DNA from: Odiellus spinosus
Lineage: Eukaryota; Arthropoda; Arachnida; Opiliones; Phalangiidae
Assembly: GCA_963920705.1 (NCBI GenBank)
Contig: OY987227.1
Location: 8,163,602-8,227,601 of the forward strand
Direction of reading: 5' to 3'
Length of the DNA stretch: 64,000 bases
Shown here piece by piece: positions 22,850 to 34,302 of the stretch. Numbering within the stretch: the first letter of the stretch is position 1; every line of letters begins with the position of its first letter. The position numbers and the translations under genes were made by a program. The notes under the pieces were generated by a model. That model was not told the origin of the DNA and did not search any database. It saw nothing but the letters and a program-made list of their open reading frames with translations.

Positions 22850-24575
22850 TTAATTTAACCAATGGAAACTTTTATATTAAGCAAAAGAGACCGCAAGAAC
22901 TTGGAGAGAAAAAAAAAAAAAAGGAACAAGATAGAAGACCTCCATCCATTTCATCTTAAGATTTCCCCACATTGAACGATTTGTATTAAGTAAAGATATA
23001 GCTAACGCGGTTGGATACGCAATGTTAAACTTCACTGATATGAAAGTAGTCAAGTAATTTACTATCGAGAATAAAATTTCTTATATGAAGTCGCGAGCTT
23101 ATAAAGAACACTTGCCATTTTGAAAAAAAGGTTATATAGTAGTAAATTTTGATGCCTTCCAAGGATGGAACCAAGTATATAATAGTGAGAGGAGTTATAA
23201 ATATAAGACCGCGTTTTCTCAAAAATATACGTTTCTTGAGAAGATTGCAATGTAATCAAAGTAAAGTCGGACTAATATATAATGTTGAAAAACAGAAAAC
23301 ATAGTTTTGGAAAACTGTTCGTTCGGAATAGAAACACTTTGAATGTGTAGCGTGGATAAAGCAAGGCTATCACGATATCACTATCATATGTTTCCTAATG
23401 TTTGCTTTGAATACGCTGCAAATTCGTGGTGAAAATAAAGCATATAAATTGTTTTTGGCCCTTTTGTCTCGGTCGCGTATTCGTCCCCTAGCATGAAGCG
23501 CCATATATATTTCGCAAATAGATTTTTTCCCTATTTCTTAGAACTTCTTTCATTTGACCAACATCATCTTCTTTCTTACATAAGTTTATACGGGACTTAT
23601 ACTGAAAAGTTAAAATTTTAAGACACTGGAAAAATCATAATACTGCCTAATTTATGATTGAAGAGAGTTAATTTTCGGGTGATTTGTTTCTAATTTAAAA
23701 CTTAAATTAATCAACGGAATGTCTAAATACTTTTATGGTATAATGTTATATACTTTTGCTAGTATTAAAACGAGTAACATTATTGGATAAGAAAATTAGA
23801 CATTAGGCGTGAACTTGTCTATATTCCTCGATATAAAAATATCGATTTCGTAGATTTTTACCTACTGTTTCTTTTCAACCGTGAAAACAGTTTGAATTAG
23901 GTCTACTCGTTTATACGTATCTCCTCTCCTGGAATAGAACGAATTTGTTTTTTCCAGAGTAAATAAGGAAAGCGAGCGACCTTAAAAATACTGCACTATA
24001 TTCCGCGCTTTGGGGTATAAAGTCTAAGGGTGGATACGGATAGGGAGAGTGATATATGCAAAATACTATAAGTTTTTTTTCTCCCGCACACTGCGCTGCG
24101 CTGCACTGCACCGAGTGTCACGCTTACAAACATGGTTTCGCTTTTTTTTTTGGGACAGTGTATACCCCTAGATATCAGAGGAACTGGCCTTATTTTAAAG
24201 TGGATGTGAAAAGAACACTTAAGTTTGATATTTCATTGCACTCGCATAATTTTCTATTCAAAAATATTTTGCATCCATCGAGGTTCAAACAAAATTTTGG
24301 AAGTTAATTTCACTGACTTTTCTAGGTTTGTACCCAACTATTTCTAAATAATTTCCCTGACGAATTTAAATAATTTTTTCTCGAAATTATTACGAACCAG
24401 ATCTTGGCAATTCCCACTTTTTATTTGACATAGTTTATCAATCAGGATCAGGATAGTCTACTCGGAATATGAGAAAAAATATTCTTTAGGCAAATATCTC
24501 ATTTTAAAATAATTACGTTACAATTAAAAGGTCAATCAGACAAACAGTTCCTTGACACGTATCAAATTATTTAAT
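22850..24575. other. Non-coding stretch
   Basis: AT-rich, with an A run near 22913. Short frames at 23025-23259 and 23911-24307 show no protein features. A small CTGCGCTGCGCTGCACTGC repeat lies near 24090. Confidence 0.4.
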
Positions 24576-24579
24576 TTTT

Positions 24580-24900
24580 CTGAGCATTTGGGCCAATTTT
24601 CAAATTCCCTGACTTTTCCCTTGACCTTTTTGGCCAACTATCAAATTGCCTGACTTTTCCCCTGACCTTTTGGGCCAACTATCAAATTACCTGAATTTTC
24701 CCTTAACCTTTTGGACCAATTGTCAAAATGCCTGTCTTTTCCTCTGACCTTTTGGGCCATTTATCAAATTGCCTGATTTTCCCTGACCTTTTGGGCCAAT
24801 TGTCAAATTCCCCGACTATTCCTTCACCTTTTGTGCCAATTGTCAAATTCCCTAACTTTTCCCAGACCATTTGACCAATTTTCAAATTCCCTGACTTTTT
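24580..24900 (-). repeat. Degenerate array of about 40 bp (TGACCTTTTGGGCCAAT type)
   Basis: Seven or eight imperfect units of CTGACTTTTCCC plus TGACCTTTTGGGCCAATT plus TCAAATT. The opposite strand holds a 60-codon frame whose repeated W, G and N residues simply follow the unit. Related units occur at 52390-52745, and a single one lies near 39290. Confidence 0.8.
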
Positions 24901-24903
24901 ATC

Positions 24904-24960
24904 ATACTATTAAAACGCCATATTCAAAATATACCTCTGGGTTGACGCGTTCTTAAGAAA
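24904..24960 (-). repeat. Dispersed repeat DR-2, reverse copy
   Basis: CGCCATATTCAAAATATACC followed by TCTGGGTTGACGCGTT is the reverse complement of the 384-465 copy. It abuts the end of the degenerate array. Confidence 0.6.
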
Positions 24961-24964
24961 CTAA

Positions 24965-25425
24965 TCAATATGTCAAAAGTGAAAATTTAAACAATTTTTT
25001 TTTTTTTGCATTCAAATATGTCTGTCAATATAAGGCATTGGTAACAATTTTTTTTTGGGGTTCAGCCCTTTTCAGTCACCCTTTCCGTACGCATATATGT
25101 CCGTCTCTCCAACCCCCAGGGGAATTCCCCCTCCCCCTTGATTTATAGAGTGTATCTCGGTTTTGTTTCTGCTAGATAAAGTTTGCAGGATTTAGATATT
25201 CCTCGATTTCTCTTTTCTCTCAAAAAGCCGGGTGCATTTTGTTTTTCAAAGTGGTCTAGCCGTTTCCCGAGGGTTTCACTTACTTTATGGGGAAGGAGTG
25301 GGGAAGGTTAATAGGACAAGAGATAGCTTTTCTAGATATTGTCTTTAATTAATTAGATACGGTTACTTTTTGCTCCCCAAAATTGCTTTGGTCCAAGTAA
25401 GAACTAGAGTATATTTGTACAGTAG
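24965..25425. other. Non-coding stretch
   Basis: T-rich runs near 24995-25060. A short palindrome GGGGAATTCCCC lies near 25119. No gene. Confidence 0.4.
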
Positions 25426-25430
25426 TAGCG

Positions 25431-25768
25431 CCAGAAGCCGATGAAACCCTCCTTTGAAGTCTACTACTCTAATGTTCCATATAGCGCTCCTCTCTGTATG
25501 GGTAAAATTCCCAATTTTACGAGATCGGAGGGGTCCTACTTCATACCCCTGGCTACGGAAAATTGGAAATTCTCTCTCTCCACAAACGACGACGTTTTTT
25601 TGACGAACTCCAAGGCTGCTAGAGATATTCGCTCGACGAACTCCCGCTCCGAAAATATCTACCGTTAGGAGGCGTACGAATCGCGCTTTTTGAAACTAAC
25701 CCATACAGAGAAGGGTAGACAAGACCCGGGAGTAATAGACTTCAAAGGAGGGTTTCATCGGCTTCTGG
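25431..25768 (+). mobile_element. Foldback FB-6 (AGAAGCCGATGAAACC ends), copy 1
   Basis: Terminal inverted repeats of roughly 30 bp: CCAGAAGCCGATGAAACC at the left and GGTTTCATCGGCTTCTGG at the right. The interior reappears inverted at 27951-28285. A 75-codon frame at 25441-25668 starts inside the terminal repeat. It is matched by a frame in copy 2 only because the DNA is shared, so I do not call it a gene. Confidence 0.88.
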
Positions 25769-25774
25769 TTGCGC

Positions 25775-26650
25775 CAATAGCCGAAATGCTAATAGGCGAA
25801 ATGCGTGGTTAAAGTTCTTAGTTCAAACTCACGGTCCAAGAAATAGGCCAATATATTCTTTAGTAAGAACAAGACATTGTTAATTTTCCTGCGTCATACC
25901 TTAGAACAAAGGAATGAATTTTTAGTTTAGTCTTTCTTTTTTGGACTTTTTTTTTTTGTTTTTTGGTTGATGTGGTCTATAGCTTATTTGAAGAGGTAGG
26001 CCTATATCTTCTTAGCTCGAGGGAATGGTTCTTTTAAGCCTCCGTAATTCCATTTCTCGTAATATCAGAAGTTCTTAAAACTATTTGTAGCTTCTCAAAC
26101 CACCCACGCTTGAAATAAAAGTACGCCCTCTATTTTTTTTTTTTTTTTTTGGGAAAATAAAATGAAAAGAGAACATTTATACAAAGTTTCAATTTTCGTA
26201 TGGTTCTAGATTCCATAGGAGAATCAGTTTTTTAATGTTAATTTAGGTCACATCCAATCTCGTAAATGATCGTAAAGGTATGTCGACTTCTCCCCAGTAC
26301 CCCCTTGAATCATTTTGGAGAACTTTACAAAGGCCCCTAGGGAACTTAAGAGCCTTGACCTAATTTTAGGAACTTCTCAGAGCAATTTTCTTGTTTTACT
26401 TTATTAAACGTAATCAAAATCTATCAACCATAGTTTGTCTTTATCTTCATTTGATTCTTATTGGAAATAGTACAGTGCAGACGTTGTGGTAGCTATTGAA
26501 TTAAAACTACTAAGAACTCTTTGCTTTTCAATTAATTGGGCTTTCGGTAGATCAAAACCTTGTCAAGAATTCCGCCGAGTTATTTAATTAGTCATTCAGT
26601 AGACCGAAAACCTTTCAAGAGCCACGCGGTATCTTAATTTTATTTTCTTA
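25775..26650. other. Non-coding stretch with a T18 run
   Basis: T18 at 26133-26150 plus other T-rich runs near 25945. No coding or foldback feature recognised. Confidence 0.45.
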
Positions 26651-26654
26651 AAGT

Positions 26655-26975
26655 GAGGATGTAAGAAACGATAATTTTCGTACGAAAGGTAAGATTTTCT
26701 GGATTAAGTACTTTTACGAAAAAGACCGCGCGAAAGCGACCTTATTACTGGTTCCAGAACGCGCGAGAATCAACAGTAGACTCTACAATAGCCACACTAC
26801 CATATTGATGATGTAGTATTTTTATTTTGAAAATTTGGAAAATGGTGATTTTGAAATATATTTACTGTCACATATTTTTATAAATTTTGAATAGTTTTTC
26901 AATGTTCTTGCCGAAAATTCTACTCAATTTCCATTTGGAATTCGTGAAAAATGAGTGTCATCCTCTCTATCGTAA
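26655..26975 (+). repeat. Dispersed repeat DR-1, copy 1
   Basis: Ordered blocks are TGGATTAAGTAC, CGAAAAAGACCGCGCGAAAG, CGACCTTAT, AGAATCAACAGTAGACTCT, GATGATGTAGTATT, ATGGTGATTTTGAAA and AATTTCCATTTGGAATTCG. They match three other copies (31687-31980 and 33120-33455 reversed, 49768-50110 same strand). There are no terminal inverted repeats, poly-A tail or ORF, so the class is unresolved. The CGCGCGAAAGCGACCTTAT block is the reverse complement of the Sat-1 unit core. Confidence 0.85.
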
Positions 26976-26979
26976 TGGT

Positions 26980-27920
26980 GATATTTGCTCAAGTATCGTC
27001 TGAGATGTAACAGTTACTTTGTCTCGAGTGTTTTATACTTAAGGCTTCCAATATTTGATCCGCAATTAAATCCTAAAACCAGAATGGCAAATTTTGATAT
27101 TCTTTGTTTTAGGCCTAAATTAATCCTTTAAACGATAATAAAATTAGCCAATCATTGTTCGCCTTACAATTACTTTGTATTTGGTGTAAACAATAGTGTA
27201 TTTCAATCAACAAATATTTTTTTTAAAAAGGATAAAAAACATATTTAGGAGAAATCTGAGTTTAAAAGTTGATTTATCTTGAAAATTGTAATCAGAGTGT
27301 GTTCTACAAGTCGAGTGATTTTAATATGAAAAACCAGCATAGTCGAGGTATTTTTTACGCGGGAAAAAGCAAGATTTTTGCAACATTTTCTAAATCAAGC
27401 TCATCGTTGCAAGTGTTAAAAACTTGCAACGGAAATGGCTGAATATAATTATTTCCAATAACTATTTAAGCAGACAGGGATTTTTTTTGTTTATTCTCTA
27501 ATTTCTTCTATCAAAATGAACTAGTTCTTAAGATTTTTATAAACTTTAAAGGTTACACGCTCGTTGGAAGATTTCCCAGCTCGCGTTTTGATAGAGTTAA
27601 ACGCGTAAGATGAGCTCCCGCGCGCCTAGTGCCGCTATTTTTAATGGGAAATTTTCTGGCCCGTTGAGTTTTTGCAAAAGCAGTGATTTATGCATTCAGT
27701 TTCAAAGTAACTTTTGAAAACGTCGCGTTAAGGTCGTTAGTGGCCTTAATTACGATTTGATGTACGACGCTATTTCGACTTTTACAACACTTATTCTCCG
27801 CACGCGTCGCTACAAAGGAAAAGTCTCGAAAACAAATAAAAAAACGGAAATTCAGTAGAACAAAAATCATAATGTCACAATTTTTTTATTTTATTTTTTT
27901 TTTTTTTTCAAAATGCCTAT
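26980..27920. other. Non-coding stretch
   Basis: AT-rich, ending in a T run near 27890-27909. One 60-codon minus-strand frame (27688-27870) lacks recognisable features. Confidence 0.4.
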
Positions 27921-27923
27921 GGA

Positions 27924-28616
27924 CAAAACTCTATCACTTTATTCCATAAAAGAAGCCGATGAAACTCTCCTTTGAAGTCTATTACTCCCGGGTCTTGTCT
28001 ACCCCTCTCTGTATGGGTTAGTCTCAAAAATCGCGATTCGTACGCCTACTAACGGTAGATATTTTCGGAGCGGGAGTTCGTCGAGCGAATATCTCTAGCA
28101 ACCTTGGAGTTCGTCAACCAAACGTTGTCGTATGTGGAGAGAGAGAATTTCCAATTTTCCGTAGACAGGGGGTATGAAGCAGGATCCCTCCGATCTCGTA
28201 AAATTGGGAATTTTACCCATAGAGAGTGGAGCGCTATATGGAAGCGCTATATAGTAGACTTCAAAGGAGGGTTTCATCGGCTTCTGATAAAAGTAATAAA
28301 CGCCCCGTATCTTAATACTATCAGCAAAGGGTCAGGTAAACGTACTAGTCCATCACTTAAAACTAGCCAAAAAAGTCATCACCCCTGTCTGACTCGAGTG
28401 ATTTGGACTCTTCCTCGATATTTTGAGTCGGGCGAGAGGTACGGAATTTAGGCGGGCCGCGCTTCGCTATATAGTCTTCCCGCTAACTTCGGAATTTCTC
28501 CAAAGAGAGGCGTTATAGAGTGTCTCGTTTGACGGTACATTTACCCGAACCTTTCCTGATAGTAATAAGCTACGGGGCGTTGTTTACTTTTATGTAATAA
28601 AGCGATAGATTTTTGG
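27924..28616 (+). mobile_element. Foldback FB-7 (ACGCCCCGTAGC arms), copy 1, interrupted
   Basis: The left arm CTATCACTTTATTCCATAAA is split from its continuation GTAATAAACGCCCCGTA by an inserted FB-6 element. The right arm, reading ACGGGGCGTTGTTTACTTTT then ATGTAATAAAGCGATAG, is contiguous and restores the expected order. The interior matches 56691-57080, including CACCCCTGTCTG and GATTTGGACTCTTCCTCG. No coding capacity. Confidence 0.85.
27951..28285 (-). mobile_element. Foldback FB-6, copy 2, nested in FB-7
   Basis: A 335-bp element in reverse orientation relative to copy 1. Ends are AGAAGCCGATGAAACTC and GGGTTTCATCGGCTTCT. It splits the left arm of FB-7. The flanks both carry ATAAA (CCATAAA at the left, GATAAAA at the right), consistent with a short target duplication whose exact length I cannot fix. 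Confidence 0.88.
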
Positions 28617-28619
28617 TAT

Positions 28620-29148
28620 TGCTTGAAAATAAAAAAGTTCAATAAAAAATCCCGTTACGCTTGCCCTTTAAGACACGTTAAGACTACGCTATGTCTCCTC
28701 TCTTATTTACCCCTTTTCGCTTTCTCATTGCGTTCTATCCAACTACTTATTCTCAGTCATTAACTAGGCGAGTTTTAAGCTTCATAAGTGGAAATACATA
28801 GTGTTCCGCTAAAAAAAAAAATTCTCCAGGCAAAAGAAATACAATGATAATTACGTTTTATTTAATTACTTTTGTTTAATTATATCTTGTAGAGTTTTGC
28901 GTTTTTGCTCGCTCGCTCTCCCCCTCTCTCCCTCCCTCGCCCGTCACCTCAAGTGTGGGCCTTTTTAAAGGATTTTGAACAGTAAAACTAGCTTGAAAAC
29001 TTAATTTTAAAGTGATTCTTTCACCGATTTCAAACGCAATCCAAATGCGAGTGTTATTTTCTTAAAAATCGTTGAAATAGTAAAATGCAGTGAGTACTCG
29101 GAAACGTACCTACATCTAGCTAATAATCGTCAAAAATTGGGCTTAATT
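28620..29148. other. Non-coding stretch with a pyrimidine tract
   Basis: A C/T-rich run near 28908-28945 (GCTCGCTCTCCCCCTCTCTC) is the only notable feature. Confidence 0.4.
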
Positions 29149-29149
29149 T

Positions 29150-29590
29150 GGGTTAAGCTTAAATGAAACAGTTTTTTGAATTTATTTTCAGAATCACCGT
29201 ACCAAAAAAGTATCCGAATTTTTTTTAACAATTATTAGAAAGTTTTAAGGTGTGTTAAATTAATTTCAAAAGTTTGACTAAGTTTTAATGAAGTATAGAT
29301 TCGGACCAATCATATTATTGACGCCTTCAATAGCGCTATCACGATAGAGTTTGTTAAAAACGTCGCCAGATGGCGAAAGCGAGGAGTTAAATTGATATCT
29401 GTATACCGTACGTTGTAGGCGGGAATCGTTGGGTTCATCTGATTGGTTCGATTTTAAACTTCATTTACATTCCAACTTAACCAAACTTTAGAAATTCATT
29501 TAACCACCTAAAACGTGTCTAATAACTGTTTGAAAAATTCTCAAATAATGTTTTTGCATGGCGATTGAGATATTTTAGATTTTAACAAAA
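29150..29590. mobile_element. Foldback FB-2, diverged copy
   Basis: TTTGAATTTATTTTCAGAAT and CACCGTACC at the left and AACGTGTCTAATAAC near 29513 at the right match FB-2 arms. The central TCGGACCAATCATATTATT and AGCGCT blocks are kept. Terminal AGGGAAACT is lost, so the boundaries are approximate. Confidence 0.55.
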
Positions 29591-30174
29591 ATATATTGTT
29601 TTTAAAAGTGCTAAATGTGGTAGAGGCGGGAATTGGTTTTCTAACGCTATAATTTAGGCACCTTTCAAGGCTGCGCGTGATTAAATATATATTAATAAGA
29701 AGTTAAACATACTTTGTTATATGAAACAAAAGTTTAATTCCTCAGAGATTACTTTTGTTTTGAAACTGAAAATGTTTAATGATGGAAAATTACACTTAAG
29801 TGCTTAAACTTAATTATACGAACTCAAAAATGTTATTCTGCATACATAAAAATATTCTTTGAACTATAAACACAGTAATATTTACACTAGGTTTTAATTT
29901 TTCTCGGAATTTCGTAATTTTTCCTTCACAGTGTATTTTATGGAAAGCTAATTTACACGCTCCATTGTTAGCTATCTGTCGAATTTGAAGTAAAGGCTTT
30001 AAACTAAAGGGGCTCAGAGTGTTATATTTCAATAAATGCCTTACGAGGCGCTGTAGTTATCAGATAAGGTTAGTTTTACTTGTTGAAACCTAGCATTAAA
30101 CCCTAAATAGAGAGCGCGGAACAATTACGCGCGTTAAAAAAAACATGGAGCCTTTGGGGCGTCAACTTTAGACG

Positions 30175-30625
30175 CTTAACATTTTGGCGCGTAAAACAAA
30201 AGCGTGGGAACATTTTGGCACGTAAAATAAAAGCGCAAGAACAATTGGCGCGTAAAATAAAAGCGCGGGAACATTTTGGCGCGTAAAATAAAAGCGCGGG
30301 AGCATTTTGGCGCGTAAAATAAAAGCGCGGGAACATTTTGGCGCGTAAAATAAAAGCGCGGGAACATTTTGGCGCGTAAAATAAAAGCGCGGGAGCATTT
30401 TGGCGCGTAAAATAAAAGCGCGGGCACATTTCGGCGCGTAAAATAAAAGCGCGGGAACATTTTGGCGCGTAAAATAAAAGCGCAGGAACATTTTGGCGCG
30501 TAAAATAAAAGCGCAGGAACATTTTGGCGCGTAAAATAAAAGCGCGGTAACTTCGGCACTAAAATGAAAGGGCGTGACCTTAAGAAGTCTAAAATAAAAG
30601 CGCGGGAAAATTTGGCGCATTGAAA
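30175..30625 (-). repeat. 31-bp satellite array (Sat-3), about 13 units
   Basis: GGCGCGTAAAATAAAAGCG followed by CGGGAACATTTT repeats every 31 bp, with variant edge units. In the minus orientation the unit lacks stop codons in any phase. Since 31 is not a multiple of 3, all three frames stay open and give overlapping ORFs of 127-216 codons translating to the same FYFTRQN / LLFYAPK / AFILRAK pattern. I regard these as by-products of the array. Each unit carries TTTTGGCGCG and GCGCGGGAA, both E2F-like. Confidence 0.95.
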
Positions 30626-30629
30626 ATAA

Positions 30630-31680
30630 AAGCGCGGGCTTTCTCGAGATAATAAAGGCAGCTAGCTTCAAAACAAAGAGAAAAGAGGATTTTAGGTAGA
30701 AACGAGAGAAGCTTCGAGGTTTCCATAGAGAATGAGATAAAGAAGGGGGAGCGGAGTTAAAGGCGAGGGGTCGGGGGTCAGAGGGGGTGAAAAAGAGGAG
30801 AAGACTTTGGACCCTCAAAATGCTTCTCGGCTTTAATTAAAATTCTGCCAGGGCCAGAACGCATTACAATACATCACGGAAACTAAGAGAAAAGACTTAA
30901 AATATACAGAGCTTGAGCCATTCTACGTAGAAAAGAGCCCAGCATTGAGAGCTATAAGGGTTAACAGGGAAATAAAACACCATTATTCAGGAGGACAACC
31001 TCATCTCTCCACCCCGACCACTATCCCTTCATGGAAGCCCGCTTCTATCACTAAAATGCAATCTTAGAAAGCAGCCGGTTAAAGAGAGGGTTAAATAGAT
31101 TATATTTAAAGATAATATCATATTTTATCTAAATTATTTTAAACTTCTGTTTTCGGTTATAGTTAGTTGAATAAATGATGTAGATCGAAGGTTCTTGTAA
31201 AGGAAACCAATATTGGTTAATTATATAAAGGGGTAAAGAGGATAATTAACAATACGTTAATTAGCTCGATATAAGTGGACATACGTAAAGGGAAAATGTA
31301 TCACGAAAAATAGGAAGGTTTATTATTTTACTACCGCTATAATGTTTAATGATGTGGTGACTTTAATCTCTAGTGTTCTACGCTCATAGGTGAAATAAAA
31401 TTTAGCCAATAGAAAATCGTAATTATTTTAGTATGGGAATAAATTGGGTAAAAACAGTTCATTGTGCTTTTCATCCTTCCTTAAGGCTATTTATAAATTA
31501 TCTATATTATAATTTGTCGTGATTGGGCTAAACTTGGGTTGATTTGGGTTTAATGTAAAAGTAAGTACTAGGTTAAACCTTGATTGATTCTACGCTGTAA
31601 TTGGCCGCCGATTTATTATTTTTGAATTGAAGTAAATTATGTTTGTAAATTTTCTTTTCAAGTGCTTTAAATAACTTAAA
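30630..31680. other. Non-coding stretch, G-rich at its start
   Basis: A G-rich patch at 30745-30787 has several G-runs but one loop is too long for a canonical quadruplex. The rest is AT-rich with no recognised gene. Confidence 0.4.
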
Positions 31681-31686
31681 AATAAG

Positions 31687-31980
31687 ATTTCACGGATTTT
31701 CCATCAACTACAAATGGAAATTGAGTAGAATTTCATAAAGATCGTTAAAAACGATTCAAAATATATTTACAAATGTCATAGAAAAAATTACCGCGACAGT
31801 AAAAATAAATATTTTATAATCGCCATTTTCGAAATTTTTAAAATAAAAATTCCCCGCAATGCTACGTTATCACTACGGTCGCCAGGCTACTGTAGAGCCA
31901 GCAGTTGACTCTCGGGTGTTCTGGCACCAGTGATATGGCTACTTTCGCGCGGTCTTTTTCGAAAAAGTACTTCAATCCAT
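31687..31980 (-). repeat. Dispersed repeat DR-1, copy 2 (reverse)
   Basis: CAAATGGAAATTGAGTAGAA, GATCGTTAAAAACGATTCAA, ATAATCGCCATTTTCGAAAT, TTCTGGCACCAGTGATA and CTTTCGCGCGGTCTTTTTCG occur in the order expected for the reversed family. Confidence 0.88.
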
Positions 31981-31984
31981 TTGA

Positions 31985-33115
31985 AAAAAATGGTGAATGC
32001 CTCACTTTAACAATTTTATATTTTTAATCAAAACTAAACCAAAAAAAAAAAATACTTCAACGTTAATAAGTTAACTCAAAACTATATAAAATAATATTAT
32101 TCAAAATAGACTATATATTAGATCAATTTCTAAAACGTAAAAAAATTTGAATTTAAATTCTTAATAAATTAAAATGAAACTTCAAGGAAATAAAAAGAGT
32201 AAAAAAATTCTAAAATTTCTGGATGAGTAAAATTGAAGTAAAGATTAAAAAAAATTACAAAATGATTTTCTCATTACCCGGCGCGGAAGCTACAGTTTTA
32301 TGTCAGTTATAAGTTGCACAGTGTACAATTAAACCTCCCCTTGTTACTCTTACGGTTTAATTCGTTATAAATAAAGAGTAACGTAGTTTCGTAGGTGCTA
32401 AAAACTTAAACTGAACGGACAAAATATTGTCGTATTACTAAATGGAAAAATTTGAGAATTTTGAAAGAAGATGAAGAGTGAGGAGGAGAAAAAAGCAATC
32501 GCATTAACTCCTAAAACGACGCCCAACAAAGTTCTTTACACGAAATATCATGTACGCATTAGGCGTTAGAGCCTTGAAAGGAGATTAAATTCCCGTATAA
32601 AACCGGTTTTTCTATCGGTATTAAGACCCTTTCTAAGATCGTAACTGATTATCGTACATAGAAAGCGTGTTTCGTATCACTTTTCACGAGAATATCCGAG
32701 TTAAACACTTTTGTTCCCCCTTCGTAACTTCGCTTCCTTACAAATTTTGGCGAAGGAAACTTCATCAAAAGCTCTTTTGGAGAAACCAGGGCAACGCCGT
32801 GATGCCTCGTATATCATTACTTGGAGGGAACTAACGTTAGGGAAGCTAGAGACGGAGAACCGAGCCCCTATAGGGAGTCACCCTCGTTTAAAACCAAACT
32901 TCAAAAAGTTTGAAAAATCTTCTCGTATAATGCGACTGAATTATCTTTCCCTCTCTTCAATGGTGTTCTCGTATATACATATATATATACATCAAATAGA
33001 CCATTTAGATCGAACGTTAGAGATATAATTCTTCCCGCCTTTCAGTGTGCTAAATGATTTTTATCAGTGGTAAGTATTGGTAAATTTAAAATGTGTAAAG
33101 TAGTACGTTAAATAA
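31985..33115. other. AT-rich non-coding stretch
   Basis: No gene recognised. The 105-codon plus-strand frame at 32711-33028 has no recognisable domain and ends in TA-repeat codons, so I do not call it. Confidence 0.4.
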
Positions 33116-33119
33116 TGTG

Positions 33120-33455
33120 ATATCACAGATTTTTTTCGAACTCCTTATGGAAATTGAGTAGAATTTTCGGAAAGATCGTTAAAAACGATTCAAAATATAT
33201 ATACATATGTCTTAGAACAAAATTACCGCCTCAGTAAAAAAAAAAAAAAAAAAAAAAAAAAACATTTTATAATCGCCATTTTGTAAATTATTACATCATC
33301 ACTAAGGTCGCCTGGTTATTTTAGAGCTTACAGTAGATTCTCGGGCGTTCTGATACAAGTGATAAGGTCGCTTTTGCGCGGTCTTTTTCGTAAAAGTACT
33401 TAATCCAGAAAGTCCTACAATTCGTATCAAAATTATCATTAATTACGTCATATAT
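33120..33455 (-). repeat. Dispersed repeat DR-1, copy 3 (reverse), with A27 insertion
   Basis: Same block order as 31687-31980, including GATAAGGTCGCTTTTGCGCG near 33360 and CTTAATCCAGAAAGTCCTAC. An uninterrupted run of 27 A at 33236-33262 sits where the other copies have only a short A-rich stretch before the ATTTTATAATCGCC block. Confidence 0.88.
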
Positions 33456-33819
33456 GGGGGAAAAATAACCAATACTTATATTTTCATTTTGAATATCACT
33501 ATAGAACATTAGAGCTATAGTTCTTCCCCGGCTTACATAGTGTATTTATATACTTATAGAAAAAAGGTAAACGTGTCATAGGAAAGCACAAATGAGTCTT
33601 TTATATACCAGACCATTTTGATTAAACATTGAAGCTGTGTAAGTGTAACAATTCCTACTAAAGATCATATTTGATTTCAATTTGATTTGATTCCGAGCGA
33701 TTTTTTGCCGAAATAAGGAAAATCTTATTGAAATAAAAATAGACGATTTGTTTTTAGATATCGAGTTAATTCTTTCCCGCCTTTCACCGCTAGGTTCCTA
33801 TCCTAAGGAGTAAATCCGG

Positions 33820-34090
33820 ACACTAGTTTGGTAGAGTTTCGAGTCAAAATGGTCTATATATAAGCCTTAGAAGAGGGAAATGTGGCCCTACAGAGCGCGG
33901 GGTCGACCGTGGTAACTCGAAGATAATTACGTTAGAAGGGAAGACGCGCGGAAAGACCCAGCAGGCGTTAAAGTCCACGCGAGAGATTCTTTTTTTCAGG
34001 GTCCCTTCCGGATTTGACCTTAGTGAACCCTAACTGCCGGAAAGAGCGCCCCATCGCTCTCCTCCGCGCCCTTATCTCGAAAGTTCTATA
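33820..34090. other. GC-richer island
   Basis: CpG-containing sequence (GAGCGCGGGGTCGACC near 33895, AGACGCGCGGAAAG near 33941) between AT-rich flanks. No ORF of interest. Function unknown. Confidence 0.3.
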
Positions 34091-34302
34091 TTAGTTTAAG
34101 AGAAGCGGCCCAAATGATATGTACGTTAAGCGTAGGGAAAACTAAAAGCAAAGAGAATATATACATATCAAATTATAAAATAAATATATTGATAATGTAC
34201 ATCTAAATAGATAATGACTAACAAAGCCTGTTGTTCATAAGCTTCCTCTAACGGCAAACAAGTGTGCGGACAAAATTATGAAATAACAAAATATTTATTT
34301 AA

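Noticed and set aside
25441-28277. Two similar ORFs starting MKPSFEVYY as a gene family
   Set aside because: Both begin in the terminal repeat of FB-6 copies, and their similarity ends where frames shift. The shared DNA explains them.
30103-30818. Overlapping minus-strand ORFs of 127-216 codons
   Set aside because: They are translations of the 31-bp array in different frames and show no sequence outside the array that looks like protein.
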